Origin: Tabrizicola aquatica
GTDB lineage: Bacteria; Pseudomonadota; Alphaproteobacteria; Rhodobacterales; Rhodobacteraceae
Reading direction: 5' to 3'
Length of the DNA stretch: 64,000 nt
Assembly: GCF_002900975.1 (NCBI RefSeq)
Contig: NZ_PJON01000003.1
Location: 472,470 to 536,469 of the forward strand
In this document: piece by piece, positions 17,807 to 29,558 of the stretch
Layout of the letters: every line of letters begins with the position of its first letter
How positions within the stretch are numbered: the stretch's first letter is position 1
The notes under the pieces: model-generated
Told to the model about the DNA's origin: nothing
The model's input: only the letters and a program-made list of their open reading frames with translations
Database searches by the model: none
Made by a program: the position numbers and the translations under genes

Positions 17807-18816
17807 GACGATTTCGGCTCGTTGTCGTCGATGGTCACGGTAAAGCTGCCGTCCTTGATGGCGGCCTCTTTCTCGGCGACCAAAGCCATCACTTCGGCCG
17901 GAACCTTGCCCTCGAACGTGCCCAAGGGTGCCAGCGAGCAGCCGCCCGCGTTCATGTAGGAATAGACCCCATAGTTGTCGGCCTTGAAGCTGCCCGCCTG
18001 GATCGCGGCCACGGCGGCGTTCAGCGTCGGCTCAAAGTGCCACAGGGCCGAGGTCACGACCGTTTCGGGATAATCCGGCTGGGTGTCGATCACGTTGCCG
18101 ATCGCCAGCACGCCGCGTTGCTTCGCCGCGTCGGACACGCCGAAACGTTCAGCATACATCAGGTCGGCCCCGCCATCGATCATCGCAAAGGCGGTTTCCT
18201 TGGCTTTCGGCGGATCGAACCACGACCCGATGAAGCTGACCTGGAACTTGGCGTCCGGCTTCACCTCGCGCACGCCGGCCATGAAGGCGTTCATCAGGCG
18301 GTTCACTTCGGGGATCGGGAAGCCGCCGACCATGCCGATATTGCCCGCCGTCATGCCGCCCGCGACGATCCCGGACAGATAGGCCGCGTCCTGGATGTAG
18401 TTGTCAAAAACCGCCAGGTTCGGGTTCGCCGCCGCATCCGGCGGGAAGCTGGAGCCAAGCAGGAAGGCCACATCCGGGTATTCGGCGCAAACCTCGCGCG
18501 CTTCGGCCTCGGCCCCGAAGATTTCGCCCACGATCAGCTTGACGCCCGCCTCGCAGTATTCGCGCATCACGCGGGGATAGTCGGTGTTCGCGACGTTCTC
18601 GGTGTAGGTGTAGTCCACCGTCCCCGCAGCCTTCAGCGCCTCGGCCGCGATGTGGATGCGGCTGACCCATTGCTGTTCGACCGGCACCGTGTAGATGCCC
18701 GCCATCTTCAGCGTCTCCTGCGCGAAAGCGCCGCGCGGCAGGTGCGCCGCGACCAGCGCCGCCGCGCCGCCAAGAAGAACCCCGCGCCGCGAGGTCGTGA
18801 AGCGTCCGTCCGTCAT
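17803..18816 (-). CDS. BMP-family substrate-binding protein (nucleoside/base)
   Basis: About 337 residues from the ATG at 18816; ATGs at 18828 and 18837 are alternatives and none has a strong ribosome site. The signal peptide has a twin-arginine look (TTSRRGVLLGGAAALVAAHLPRGAFA). The Bmp/PnrA-like domain is shown by VGEIFGAEAEAREVCAEYPDVAFLLG, IGMVGGFPIPEVNRLMNAFMAG and YAERFGVSDAAK. First gene of the operon with ATPase, two permeases and the deaminase. Uptake of a nucleoside or base is inferred from the transporter type and the deaminase. Confidence 0.88.
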   Translation of the reverse strand: MTDGRFTTSRRGVLLGGAAALVAAHLPRGAFAQETLKMAGIYTVPVEQQWVSRIHIAAEALKAAGTVDYTYTENVANTDYPRVMREYCEAGVKLIVGEIFGAEAEAREVCAEYPDVAFLLGSSFPPDAAANPNLAVFDNYIQDAAYLSGIVAGGMTAGNIGMVGGFPIPEVNRLMNAFMAGVREVKPDAKFQVSFIGSWFDPPKAKETAFAMIDGGADLMYAERFGVSDAAKQRGVLAIGNVIDTQPDYPETVVTSALWHFEPTLNAAVAAIQAGSFKADNYGVYSYMNAGGCSLAPLGTFEGKVPAEVMALVAEKEAAIKDGSFTVTIDDNEPKSS

Positions 18817-18844
18817 GCTGTCACCCATCCCTGTCATTGGTTGA

Positions 18845-18864
18845 TTTTTACCAGACAGTAAAAA
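18845..18864. promoter_or_regulatory. Operator-like inverted repeat before the BMP transporter operon
   Basis: TTTTTAC and GTAAAAA are perfect 7-base arms around CAGACA, 29 bases upstream of the likely start of the binding-protein gene. Position and symmetry suggest a repressor site (TetR or GntR type would fit the spacing). No regulator gene is next to it. Confidence 0.5.
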
Positions 18865-18969
18865 CGTCCCGCCGATTCGATACAAGCTTGCTGGGGGCCG
18901 GCCCGGTTTGGCGTCGACTTGCCCGCAAAATCGGCGGCCGCGACGGGAGTTGCCCCGATTTGCGGCAGG

Positions 18970-20193
18970 TCAGGGCGCGCGCGCAGCGACGGCCATCCCG
19001 TCCTCCAGCGCGGAGGAGGGGAACACGACAAGGCTGTCGCCCTCGTCCAGGCCCGAAAGCAGCTCGGCGCTGTCCTCGACCTGGCGGCCGATTTCGACCG
19101 GGACCAGGTCGGCGCGGTTGTCGCGGACGCGGAACACGGCCCAACCCTCGCCATGGCGGAACAGGGCAGATTGCGGCAGTTGCAGCACTGCATCTTCCTG
19201 CCACAGAAGCAGGCGGACAAAGACCCGGAACCCGTCGCCCAGGCCCGGCCGGGCGGCAGGCGCGGCGCCCAGGTCCAGATGCACCCGGACGCGCTGCTCC
19301 TCGATCCCCAGGGCGCTGATCTTGGTGACGGCGGAGGGCGCCACGCGCCGCACAACGGCCTGCAGGGCCCCCGATCCGCCCCAGCGGTCAACCTCGGCCG
19401 CCATCCCGGGCGCCACCTGCACCGCGTCCGAGGACAAGAGGTCCACCACGATCTCCAGTTCCGCCAGATCGCCCAGCGTCATCAAGGGCTCGCCGGCCTG
19501 CACCGGGCGTTCCGAGGGGTCCGCCAGCGTCAGCACCACCCCGTCATGCGGCGCGGTCAGGCGCAGGCAGCAGTCACCCGGCGCGGTCTCGCCCCCAGGC
19601 GTGGGGCCGATCAACTGCGCCTCGGCCCGGACCAGCGAGGCGCGGGCCAGGTCCACCTCGGACCGCGCGGCAGCAAGGCGCTGGGTCGCGGTGATCTGGG
19701 CGGTTTCCAGGTCCTCCAGCATCCGCTGCGGGATGATCCCGCTTTCGGCCAGTGACCGGCCCCGGGTCAGTTGCGCCTCGGCCTGGGCCAGGGCGGCGCT
19801 GGCCGTGGTCACGCCGGTTTCCGCCAGGGCAAGCGAGGCGCGGGCCTCGGTCACGGCGGCCTCGGCCTGAGCGCGGCTGCGGGCGTCCATCAGGACCGGG
19901 GCGGCGGGCTGGATCACGGCCAGCACCGTCTCGCCCCGCGTCACCGGATCGCCCACCTCGACCGGGCTGCGTTGCAGGGTGCCGGCGATGGGGGCGGCCA
20001 CGGTGAAAGGGTCGCGCACGCGGGTCACGCCCTCGGCCAGGACGGTGCCGCGCATCGGGCCGGTCGCCACGGCGCCAAGGTCCACCACCACAGGCTCGGG
20101 CCACAGTGCCCAGACCACCGCGCCGACCAGGGCCAGCGCCCCCACCCCCCAGACCAGTCCTTGCCGCAGGTTCATCGTTCGGGCCTCCGTCAT
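18970..20193 (-). CDS. Periplasmic adaptor (MacA/HlyD-like) of an ABC exporter
   Basis: 407 residues. A single N-terminal membrane anchor (LVWGVGALALVGAVVWALW) is followed by a lipoyl half-motif (VAAPIAGTLQRSPVEVGDPV), a coiled-coil hairpin of about 110 residues rich in Ala/Glu/Arg, the second lipoyl half (TAPHDGVVLTL) and beta-barrel domains. The ATG overlaps the stop of the permease gene (ATGA). With the FtsX-type permease and ATPase it forms a MacAB-like unit. No outer-membrane channel gene is seen. The cargo is unknown. Confidence 0.85.
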   Translation of the reverse strand: MTEARTMNLRQGLVWGVGALALVGAVVWALWPEPVVVDLGAVATGPMRGTVLAEGVTRVRDPFTVAAPIAGTLQRSPVEVGDPVTRGETVLAVIQPAAPVLMDARSRAQAEAAVTEARASLALAETGVTTASAALAQAEAQLTRGRSLAESGIIPQRMLEDLETAQITATQRLAAARSEVDLARASLVRAEAQLIGPTPGGETAPGDCCLRLTAPHDGVVLTLADPSERPVQAGEPLMTLGDLAELEIVVDLLSSDAVQVAPGMAAEVDRWGGSGALQAVVRRVAPSAVTKISALGIEEQRVRVHLDLGAAPAARPGLGDGFRVFVRLLLWQEDAVLQLPQSALFRHGEGWAVFRVRDNRADLVPVEIGRQVEDSAELLSGLDEGDSLVVFPSSALEDGMAVAARAP

Positions 20194-22553
20194 TCTCGGG
20201 ATTTCAGGGCCGACACCAGGTCGATCCGGTCCAGCCGTCGCCGCACCAGCGTGACCGAGCCAAAGGCCGCCACCAGCGCCGCGACCCCGGCCAAGGCATA
20301 GGTGCGCCGGCTGATGGCAAAGGGCAGCTGCATGATATCGGTCGAGACCGCGCTGACCATGCCCTGCGCCAGCCAGGTGCCGACCAGCCAGCCCACCGGG
20401 ATCGCGACCAGCGTCAGAAGCATCATCTCGCCCACCAGGACAAAGGCCACCTCGTGGCGGGAAAAGCCCAGGACGCGCAGGGTGGCAAGCTCATAGCTGC
20501 GTTCCGACAACAGGATCTGCGCGGCGTTGTAGATCACGCCCACGGCGATCATCATGCCGATGGCGGTGTAGATCGTGACCATGGTCAACAGGTTCTCGCG
20601 CAAAAGCGTGCGGAACTGACGCTCCACCTCGGCCCAGTCGATCAGGCCCGAGACGGCGGGCAGGCTGCCCAGCCTGTCGTCCAGTGCCGCGCGGGCGGAA
20701 GTATCCAGCGAAAGGTGCAGGTGGCTGACCTGCGGCGCGCTGCGCAGGGCGGCGAAAAGGGCAGGGGCAGCGATATGCGCCTCTTGCCCCAGCCCTTGCG
20801 CAAAGACCGCCGTGACCGGCAGCCGCAACGTTTCGCGCGGCGGGGCGAGGAGTTGCACCTCCAGCCACGATCCGGGGCCGACCTTCAGCACCTGCGCCAG
20901 CTTTTCCGGCAGCACCAACCCGTGCGGCGGCAGGGCGACCTCGCGGCCCCGGTCGTCCACCAGGCGGGCCAGCGTCTCGCCCTCCCAATGCGCCTGCACC
21001 GCGCTTAACCGTTCCGCCGTGCCATTCACCAGCCGCGCGGGGATGGCATAGCCCGGCTCGACCTTCAGCACGCCGGGCAGGGCGCGGGCGGCCAGCAGCA
21101 CCGCTTCCCCCGCCGGTTCGGTCAGGCCCAGCGTCAGGTCCTGCCGGTTCGCGGCACCAAAGATGCTGTTGCCCAGAAGCGAGGCGCTGTCGAACATGAA
21201 ATAGCTCATCACCAGCACCGCGACCGAGGCCGAGACACCAAACAGCGTGATCGCCGCCCGCCCCGGCCAGCGCAGGATCGACCGGGCGATCATCACCGCC
21301 GTCTGGCGCAAGCGCATCGCCTCCAGCGCCCGGTCCAGGACCCCGCGTGAAAACAGCGCCGGGGCAGGGGGCCGCATCGCCTCGGCCGCAGGCAGGCGGA
21401 CCGATTGCCAGACCGCGCGCCCCCCGCCCAGTGCCGCCACCGCCAGCGCCAACGCGGCCGAGATCACCAGCGCCGAAGGGTTCGCCGCCCGGATCACGAA
21501 GGGAAAGCGGAAATATTCGGCGTAAAGCCCGATCATCCCGTCGGCCATCCAGAACCCCGCCGCCCAGCCCGCTGCAATGCCGATCACTCCGATCAGCAGC
21601 GCCAGCTTCAGATAGTGCCAGGCAATCTCGCGCGTTGAATAGCCCACCGCCTTCAGCAGCCCGATCTGCGGCCGCTCCAACGCGATCAGGCGGCCCAGCA
21701 CCATGTTGACCAGAAAGGCCGAGACCAGAAGGAACACCGGCGGCGCATAGGTCGACATCGCCGAAAGCTGGTGCATCTCGCTGGTCAGGAAGGCGTGGGA
21801 TTGCTGGCGTTCGCGGTCATGCGCGCCGGTTCCGCCATAGGGGGCAAGGATGCGGTCCAGTTCCGCCGCGACCTGCCGCGCATCCGCCTCGCGCATCAGC
21901 CGAAGCGAGATCTGGTTGACCGCCCCCGCCATGTCGGTCGCCGCCGCTACGGCACGGTCCGGCATGAACAGGATGCCAAAACGGCGGTCGTCCGGCATCA
22001 GCGAGCCGGGGCCAAGCGCATAGACGAACTCGGGCGACAGGACCCAGCCGGTCACCGTCAACTCGCGCAGCTCTCCGCCCAGGATCACGCCCAGATGGGT
22101 GCCGGGAACCAGGCCATGCGCCTCGGCGAACGGTTCGGACAGCGCTACTTCGTCCAGCCGGTCGGGCAGGGGCATCCGCCCCCGGCGCAGGATTGGCAGG
22201 TTCAGCACCGCCCCATCGGCCGCGTATGAGACGACCTGTCCGGTCGCGGGAACCGCCATGCCGTCCACCCGGACCAGCGCCAGCGTGGTGATCCGCCCCT
22301 CGACCTGCGCCACGCCGTCGATCCGCGCCACCTCCTCCAGCACAAAGCGGGGGGCGCGTTTCAGCGTGGTAAAGACGTCGGCAAAACGGGCGCGGTCGTA
22401 ATAGGCGGCCAGCGTCAGGTCCAGCGTGCGCAAGGTGGCCTGCGCGCCGACCAGCACCATGATCCCGCAGCCCAGGACCAGCGCGATGGCCAGGGCCTGC
22501 GCCCAGATCCGGGTCAGGTCGCGCAGAAGCTTGCGGTCCAGCGCCCTTACCAT
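20190..22553 (-). CDS. FtsX/MacB-type ABC exporter permease
   Basis: 787 residues with two FtsX-type membrane domains. Membrane segments cluster near residues 18-40, 265-390, 435-460 and 665-770, separated by large periplasmic parts. The central segment [41 protein letters not shown] and the late [19 protein letters not shown] are typical FtsX helices. The length is double the MacB membrane part, as in the LolE-like duplicated permeases found with separate ATPases. It overlaps the ATPase gene by 7 bases. Confidence 0.85.
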   Translation of the reverse strand: MVRALDRKLLRDLTRIWAQALAIALVLGCGIMVLVGAQATLRTLDLTLAAYYDRARFADVFTTLKRAPRFVLEEVARIDGVAQVEGRITTLALVRVDGMAVPATGQVVSYAADGAVLNLPILRRGRMPLPDRLDEVALSEPFAEAHGLVPGTHLGVILGGELRELTVTGWVLSPEFVYALGPGSLMPDDRRFGILFMPDRAVAAATDMAGAVNQISLRLMREADARQVAAELDRILAPYGGTGAHDRERQQSHAFLTSEMHQLSAMSTYAPPVFLLVSAFLVNMVLGRLIALERPQIGLLKAVGYSTREIAWHYLKLALLIGVIGIAAGWAAGFWMADGMIGLYAEYFRFPFVIRAANPSALVISAALALAVAALGGGRAVWQSVRLPAAEAMRPPAPALFSRGVLDRALEAMRLRQTAVMIARSILRWPGRAAITLFGVSASVAVLVMSYFMFDSASLLGNSIFGAANRQDLTLGLTEPAGEAVLLAARALPGVLKVEPGYAIPARLVNGTAERLSAVQAHWEGETLARLVDDRGREVALPPHGLVLPEKLAQVLKVGPGSWLEVQLLAPPRETLRLPVTAVFAQGLGQEAHIAAPALFAALRSAPQVSHLHLSLDTSARAALDDRLGSLPAVSGLIDWAEVERQFRTLLRENLLTMVTIYTAIGMMIAVGVIYNAAQILLSERSYELATLRVLGFSRHEVAFVLVGEMMLLTLVAIPVGWLVGTWLAQGMVSAVSTDIMQLPFAISRRTYALAGVAALVAAFGSVTLVRRRLDRIDLVSALKSRE

Positions 22554-23278
22554 GTCAGGTCCGCTGGTTGCAGCCGGTCGGTCACCGCCTCGTCGCGCAC
22601 CACCTGACCGTCGGCCAGCACCACCACCCGATGCGCGATGCGCTGGATCACCGCGTTATGGGTGATCAGCACCGTCGCCGTGCCCAGGTCGCGGTTGACA
22701 GAATGCAGCGCCTCCAGCACCTGCGCGCCGGTGGCAATGTCCAGGGCCCCCGTGGGTTCGTCGCACAAGAGCACATCCGGCCGCTTGGCAATGGCGCGGG
22801 CGATGGCGACCCGTTGCTGCTCGCCCCCCGACAGTTCCGCCGGAAAATGGTTCAGCCGATGCGACAGCCCCACCCGCTCCAGCGCCTCTTCGGGGCGCAT
22901 CGGGGTGGTGGCGATCTCGGTCACCAGCGCCACGTTCTCACGCGCGGTCAGGCTGGGGACCAGGTTGTAGAACTGGAACACAAAGCCCACATGCGCGCGG
23001 CGGAACGCGGTCAGCGCAGCCTCGCTGGCATTGGTCAACTCGGTGTCGCGGAAAAAGACGCGGCCCCCGGTCGGGCGGTCCAACCCGCCCAGGATGTTCA
23101 ACAGCGTCGACTTCCCCGAGCCCGAGGCGCCAAGCAGGACGACCATCTCGCCCTCGTACAGGTCCAGGTCGATCCCGCGCAGCGCGCGCACCTCGACCGC
23201 CCCCGTGCGATAGACGCGGGTCACGCCTTCGGCGCGGAACACCGGGCGGGCCGGCGGGGCGGGGGGCGGCAGGGTCAT
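22547..23278 (-). CDS. ABC exporter ATPase (MacB/LolD-type)
   Basis: 243 residues from the ATG at 23278, which has a GAAGGGGG ribosome site; the frame extends further upstream but over a region with no family similarity. Walker A is GASGSGKST, then Q-loop [11 protein letters not shown], signature [14 protein letters not shown], Walker [13 protein letters not shown] and switch His in LITHN. First gene of the three-gene exporter operon. It is divergent from the P-type ATPase gene, with a 124-base gap that should hold both promoters. Confidence 0.92.
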   Translation of the reverse strand: MTLPPPAPPARPVFRAEGVTRVYRTGAVEVRALRGIDLDLYEGEMVVLLGASGSGKSTLLNILGGLDRPTGGRVFFRDTELTNASEAALTAFRRAHVGFVFQFYNLVPSLTARENVALVTEIATTPMRPEEALERVGLSHRLNHFPAELSGGEQQRVAIARAIAKRPDVLLCDEPTGALDIATGAQVLEALHSVNRDLGTATVLITHNAVIQRIAHRVVVLADGQVVRDEAVTDRLQPADLTW

Positions 23279-23402
23279 GCCCCCTTCTACACCGCTTTTC
23301 CGGTTTCCCATTGATCTGACGCAAGGATCGGCAAAGACTCGGCGGCCAGACTTATCTGCGATTGACCCGGCCATCCGGCCCCCGCGTCGCCCCAAGGACC
23401 GC

Positions 23403-26325
<2,923 letters not shown>

Positions 26326-26329
26326 CGCC

Positions 26330-26803
26330 TCAGGCGGCGGCGTAGCTGGTAAAGACCTCGGTCGTGCCGTCGCGGCGGATCAGGTGGACGTCATACGCCT
26401 CGCGCTCGGCCTCCGGCCCCATTCCGGGCGAGCCATAGGGCATCCCCGGCACCGCCAGCCCGATCGCGTCGGGCCGTTCGGCAAGCAGGCGGCGGATGTC
26501 GGCGGGGGGGACATGGCCCTCGATCATATAGCCCTCGACCTCTGCGGTGTGGCAGGAGGCCATCTCGGCCGGAATGCCACTTGCCCGCTTGTGGTCCTGC
26601 AGGGCACCGGGGTCCATTTCCTCGATGGTGGCGGCAAAACCGTCGGCCTGCAGGATGTCGACCCAGGCACCGCAGCAACCGCAGTTGGGGTCCTTTGCCA
26701 CCCGGATCGGCGTGGCAACCTCGGCCAGCGCGGGGCGCAATCCGGCGGCGGCCAGCGTTGCGGCCAAAGTGAACAGGGCAGAGCGGCGCGACAGCGTGGT
26801 CAT
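26330..26803 (-). CDS. DUF411 metal-binding secreted protein
   Basis: 157 residues from the ATG at 26803 (GGAGG ribosome site); a longer frame to 26857 is not needed. Tat-like or Sec signal TLSRRSALFTLAATLAAAGLRPALA. The DUF411 core has a CGCCGAW cluster near residue 43, then SCHTAEVEGYMIEGHVP and GLAVPGMPYGSPGM. Relatives are linked with copper resistance and metal handling. It is convergent with the DUF2934 gene (4-base gap); a link to the P-type ATPase is only positional. Confidence 0.8.
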   Translation of the reverse strand: MTTLSRRSALFTLAATLAAAGLRPALAEVATPIRVAKDPNCGCCGAWVDILQADGFAATIEEMDPGALQDHKRASGIPAEMASCHTAEVEGYMIEGHVPPADIRRLLAERPDAIGLAVPGMPYGSPGMGPEAEREAYDVHLIRRDGTTEVFTSYAAA

Positions 26804-26920
26804 AAGGGCCTCCAGGCAGCGTCCGGCCAGTTTCACCCCCGAAGGCAGCGCTTGCAAGCCGCCCCGCGCGACCTCACGCGGTCGTGTCAGGGGCCCGGGC
26901 CGCTACGTCCCGCCGCAAGG

Positions 26921-26985
26921 CTCGTCACCAGCCCCACCCGCGCCAGCAGCGCGTCGAAAGCGACCGCACGTCGCGCTTGGGCCTC
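26921..26985 (-). pseudogene. Short remnant similar to part of the neighbouring LysR gene
   Basis: The minus strand encodes AVAFDALLARVGLVTSLAA in a frame different from the LysR gene. The LysR protein has RSAFDALLARLGVVPILAA about 300 bases away (27231-27300). The DNA also aligns closely (CGCGCCAGCAGCGCGTCGAA against CGCGCCAGAAGTGCGTCGAA). This looks like a leftover of a duplicated or recombined regulator tail. The rest of 26804-27014 shows nothing. Confidence 0.5.
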
Positions 26986-27014
26986 GGGCGGCCTTGCGGC
27001 AAGCAGGGCAGGTG

Positions 27015-27887
27015 TCAGGCGGGCAGGACTTCGGCCAGCAGCGGATTTGGATAGCGCCGCTGGCGGGTGACGGCGAAGAAGGTCTCGCCGATGCCCTCCA
27101 GCCGGGCGGCCTCGATCAAGGTGCCGGCCTGCAACTCGTCGCGCACGACGATGGGCGGGATGATCGCCAGCCCGGCATCCGCGCGGGTCAGCAGGCGGAT
27201 CATTGCCATGTCGTCCACCTCGGCCGCCAAGATCGGCACCACCCCCAGCCGCGCCAGAAGTGCGTCGAAGGCCGACCGCAGCGCCGTCTCGCGCGTGGGC
27301 AAGATCAGCGGCTGCGTCGCCAGAAGCGCGCGCAAGGCATGCGGGCCGGGTCCCAGCCGCGCCACCGTGCCGATCAACCCCACCGGCTGCTCGTCGATCC
27401 GGTGGACCAGCCAGTGGCTTGCCGCATCCCGCGCCGGCGCAAGGTTGGTCAGCACCACATCCAGCGCCAATCCCTCCAACCCGCGCAGCAGTTCCTCTTG
27501 CGAGCCCGAGCGCAGGATGACCTCGACATCCCCACGCCCGATCAGCGGCCGCAGGAACTGCATCTGGAAATTGCGCGACAACGTGGCCAGCGCACCCACC
27601 CGCAAGGCCCGCCGCGCCCGACCAGTGTCGCGCAGCGTGGCGGTCAGGTCGTCGGCGGTGCGGAAGATCGCTTCGGCATGGTCCAGCGCGATGCGCCCGG
27701 CCTCGGTCAGCACCAGGCCCCGGCCGCGCCGCTCGAACAGGTCCTGGCCCAGGGCCGCCTCCAGCGCCTTCAACTGCGTGGACAAGGCCGACTGCGACAG
27801 GTTCAGCCCCCGCGCCGCGCCGGTCAGCGTGCCATCGCTGGCAACCGCCCGGAACAGGCGCAGGTGGTGCAGGTTCAGCTGGGCCAT
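27015..27887 (-). CDS. LysR-type regulator, probably of the dab operon
   Basis: 290 residues. N-terminal winged helix: LHHLRLFRAVASDGTLTGAARGLNLSQSALSTQLKALEAALG, then the linker helix and a substrate-binding domain from about residue 90. It is divergent from dabB across 96 bases that contain LysR-type half-sites, the usual layout for a regulator and its target. DAB operons are commonly next to such regulators, so control of inorganic-carbon uptake is likely. The inducer is not readable. Confidence 0.85.
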   Translation of the reverse strand: MAQLNLHHLRLFRAVASDGTLTGAARGLNLSQSALSTQLKALEAALGQDLFERRGRGLVLTEAGRIALDHAEAIFRTADDLTATLRDTGRARRALRVGALATLSRNFQMQFLRPLIGRGDVEVILRSGSQEELLRGLEGLALDVVLTNLAPARDAASHWLVHRIDEQPVGLIGTVARLGPGPHALRALLATQPLILPTRETALRSAFDALLARLGVVPILAAEVDDMAMIRLLTRADAGLAIIPPIVVRDELQAGTLIEAARLEGIGETFFAVTRQRRYPNPLLAEVLPA

Positions 27888-27906
27888 TCTTCCACCAAAC
27901 AGAACG

Positions 27907-27937
27907 ATATCGCGAAATATATGTAATTTTCTGAAAT
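27907..27937. promoter_or_regulatory. AT-rich operator region between the LysR gene and dabB
   Basis: Two small inverted repeats lie in the shared promoter gap: ATAT-N6-ATAT at 27907-27920, and ATTTTCTGAAAT at 27926-27937. Both are compatible with LysR-type T-N11-A boxes. This is the AT-richest stretch in the neighbourhood, so it is the likely site of divergent control. Confidence 0.5.
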
Positions 27938-27983
27938 CCGCGCAAGCGATAGATCCCGGCCTGACCTGATCTTGGAGAGTGCG

Positions 27984-29528
27984 ATGACCTCCCTTCCCCT
28001 GCTTTCGCTGGCCCCGCTTGTGCTGCTTGCCGCCGCCGTGCCCCTGGCCCTGCGCCCCGGCCGCCGCCCTGGCCGCCTGCCGACCTGGGCCGAGGCGGCA
28101 AGCCTTGTGGCCCTGTCCCTGTCCCTTGCCGGTCTTGCCCAGCTGTGGCTGGCCGGTCCCCTGACCCTCACGCTAGTCGGCCTGCCCCTTCTGCGGCTGG
28201 ATGCGATCAGCGTGACCATGGCGCTTCTGGTGGCCTTCGTCGGCTGGGTCGTCACCCGCTACGCCCGCCGCTACCTGGACGGCGAGGCGCGCGAGGGCCG
28301 GTTCCACGCCCTGACCCTGGCCGCCATCGCCTGCGTTCTGGTGTTGGTCCAGGCCGCCAGCCTGCCGCTGCTGGTCCTGGGCTTTCTGGCCACCGGCCTG
28401 ATCCTGCGGCAACTGCTCCTTTTCTACCCCGACCGGCCCGAGGCGCTGCGCGCCGCCGCCAAGTTCACCCGCGTCTGGATCGCGGGCGACCTGGCGCTGG
28501 TCGCAGCCGCCGTCCTTCTCTGGCATAGCCTTGGCACGGTCCAGATCGCCGCCCTGAACGCCGCCCCCAGCCTGCCACCCCTGGCGCAACTGGCCGTCGC
28601 CCTTCTGGTCCTGGCCGCCGCCCTCAAGACCGCAGCCTTCCCGCTGCACGGCTGGCTGACCGAGGTGATGGAGGCCCCGACCCCCGTCTCGGCGTTGTTG
28701 CACGCGGGCATCATCAACTCGGGCGGGGTGCTGCTGATCACCCTGTCCGGGCTGGTGCAGCACAGCGCGGGCGCAATGGCGGCGCTGGTGGTGATCGGCG
28801 GGCTTACCGCGCTCTTCGGCGCGCTGGTCATGCTGACGCAAAGCGCGGTCAAGACGGCGCTGGCCTGGTCCACCGTGGCGCAGATGGGGTTCATGCTTCT
28901 GCAATGCGGCCTTGGCCTTTGGGCGCTGGCGCTTCTGCACATCGTCGCGCACTCGCTTTACAAGGCCCACGCCTTCCTCTCCTCGGGCGGCGCGGTGCGC
29001 GAGGTCAACGGCGCGCGCAAGCCCGGCCCGGTCGCGGTGCCCGGCCTGGCGGCCGTCGCACGCTCCTTCACGCTGGCGCTGGTCCTTTACACCGCCGTCG
29101 CGGCCGGTTTCACCGCCCTTCTGGGCGAGAAATCGCCGCAAGCCCTCGCCCTTGGCGCCATGCTGATCTTCGGCGTCTCTTACCTGATCGCCCAGGGCCT
29201 GGCCGACACCGCGCCGGGAGCCCTTACGCGGCGCACCGTCACCGCCTCGCTGACTGCGGCGCTGGCCTACTTCAGCTTTCAGGTCCTGGCCCAGATCGTC
29301 TGGGGGCCCTCGCTGCCTGCCGTTCCGGTGGCTGGGCCGCTGGAATGGGCGCTGATCGTACTGGCGGTCCTGTCCTTCGGGCTGGTGGCCTTTGCCCAGG
29401 CGCTGTTCCCGCTTTGGGCGCACCACCCATCCACGGCGGGACTGCGCGTGCATCTGGCCAACGGCCTTTATCTCAACGCGCTTCTCGACCGGATGATCGG
29501 CGGTTTCCGCGCCGCGCCCAAATCCTGA
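27984..29528 (+). CDS. dabB: Inorganic-carbon transporter subunit DabB (NuoL-like)
   Basis: 514 residues from the ATG at 27984 (GGAGAG ribosome site); an in-frame TTG at 27972 is less likely. It has about 12-14 membrane segments and the proton-antiporter core LKTAAFPLHGWLTEVMEAPTPVSALLHAGIINSGG, shared with NuoL/MrpA. DabB is believed to use the cation gradient to drive carbon capture by DabA. It sits alone with dabA rather than in a nuo or mrp operon, which settles the assignment. dabA starts 30 bases later. Confidence 0.92.
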   Translation: MTSLPLLSLAPLVLLAAAVPLALRPGRRPGRLPTWAEAASLVALSLSLAGLAQLWLAGPLTLTLVGLPLLRLDAISVTMALLVAFVGWVVTRYARRYLDGEAREGRFHALTLAAIACVLVLVQAASLPLLVLGFLATGLILRQLLLFYPDRPEALRAAAKFTRVWIAGDLALVAAAVLLWHSLGTVQIAALNAAPSLPPLAQLAVALLVLAAALKTAAFPLHGWLTEVMEAPTPVSALLHAGIINSGGVLLITLSGLVQHSAGAMAALVVIGGLTALFGALVMLTQSAVKTALAWSTVAQMGFMLLQCGLGLWALALLHIVAHSLYKAHAFLSSGGAVREVNGARKPGPVAVPGLAAVARSFTLALVLYTAVAAGFTALLGEKSPQALALGAMLIFGVSYLIAQGLADTAPGALTRRTVTASLTAALAYFSFQVLAQIVWGPSLPAVPVAGPLEWALIVLAVLSFGLVAFAQALFPLWAHHPSTAGLRVHLANGLYLNALLDRMIGGFRAAPKS

Positions 29529-29558
29529 CCTGCTCCAAATCCCCCAATGGAGGCCAAG

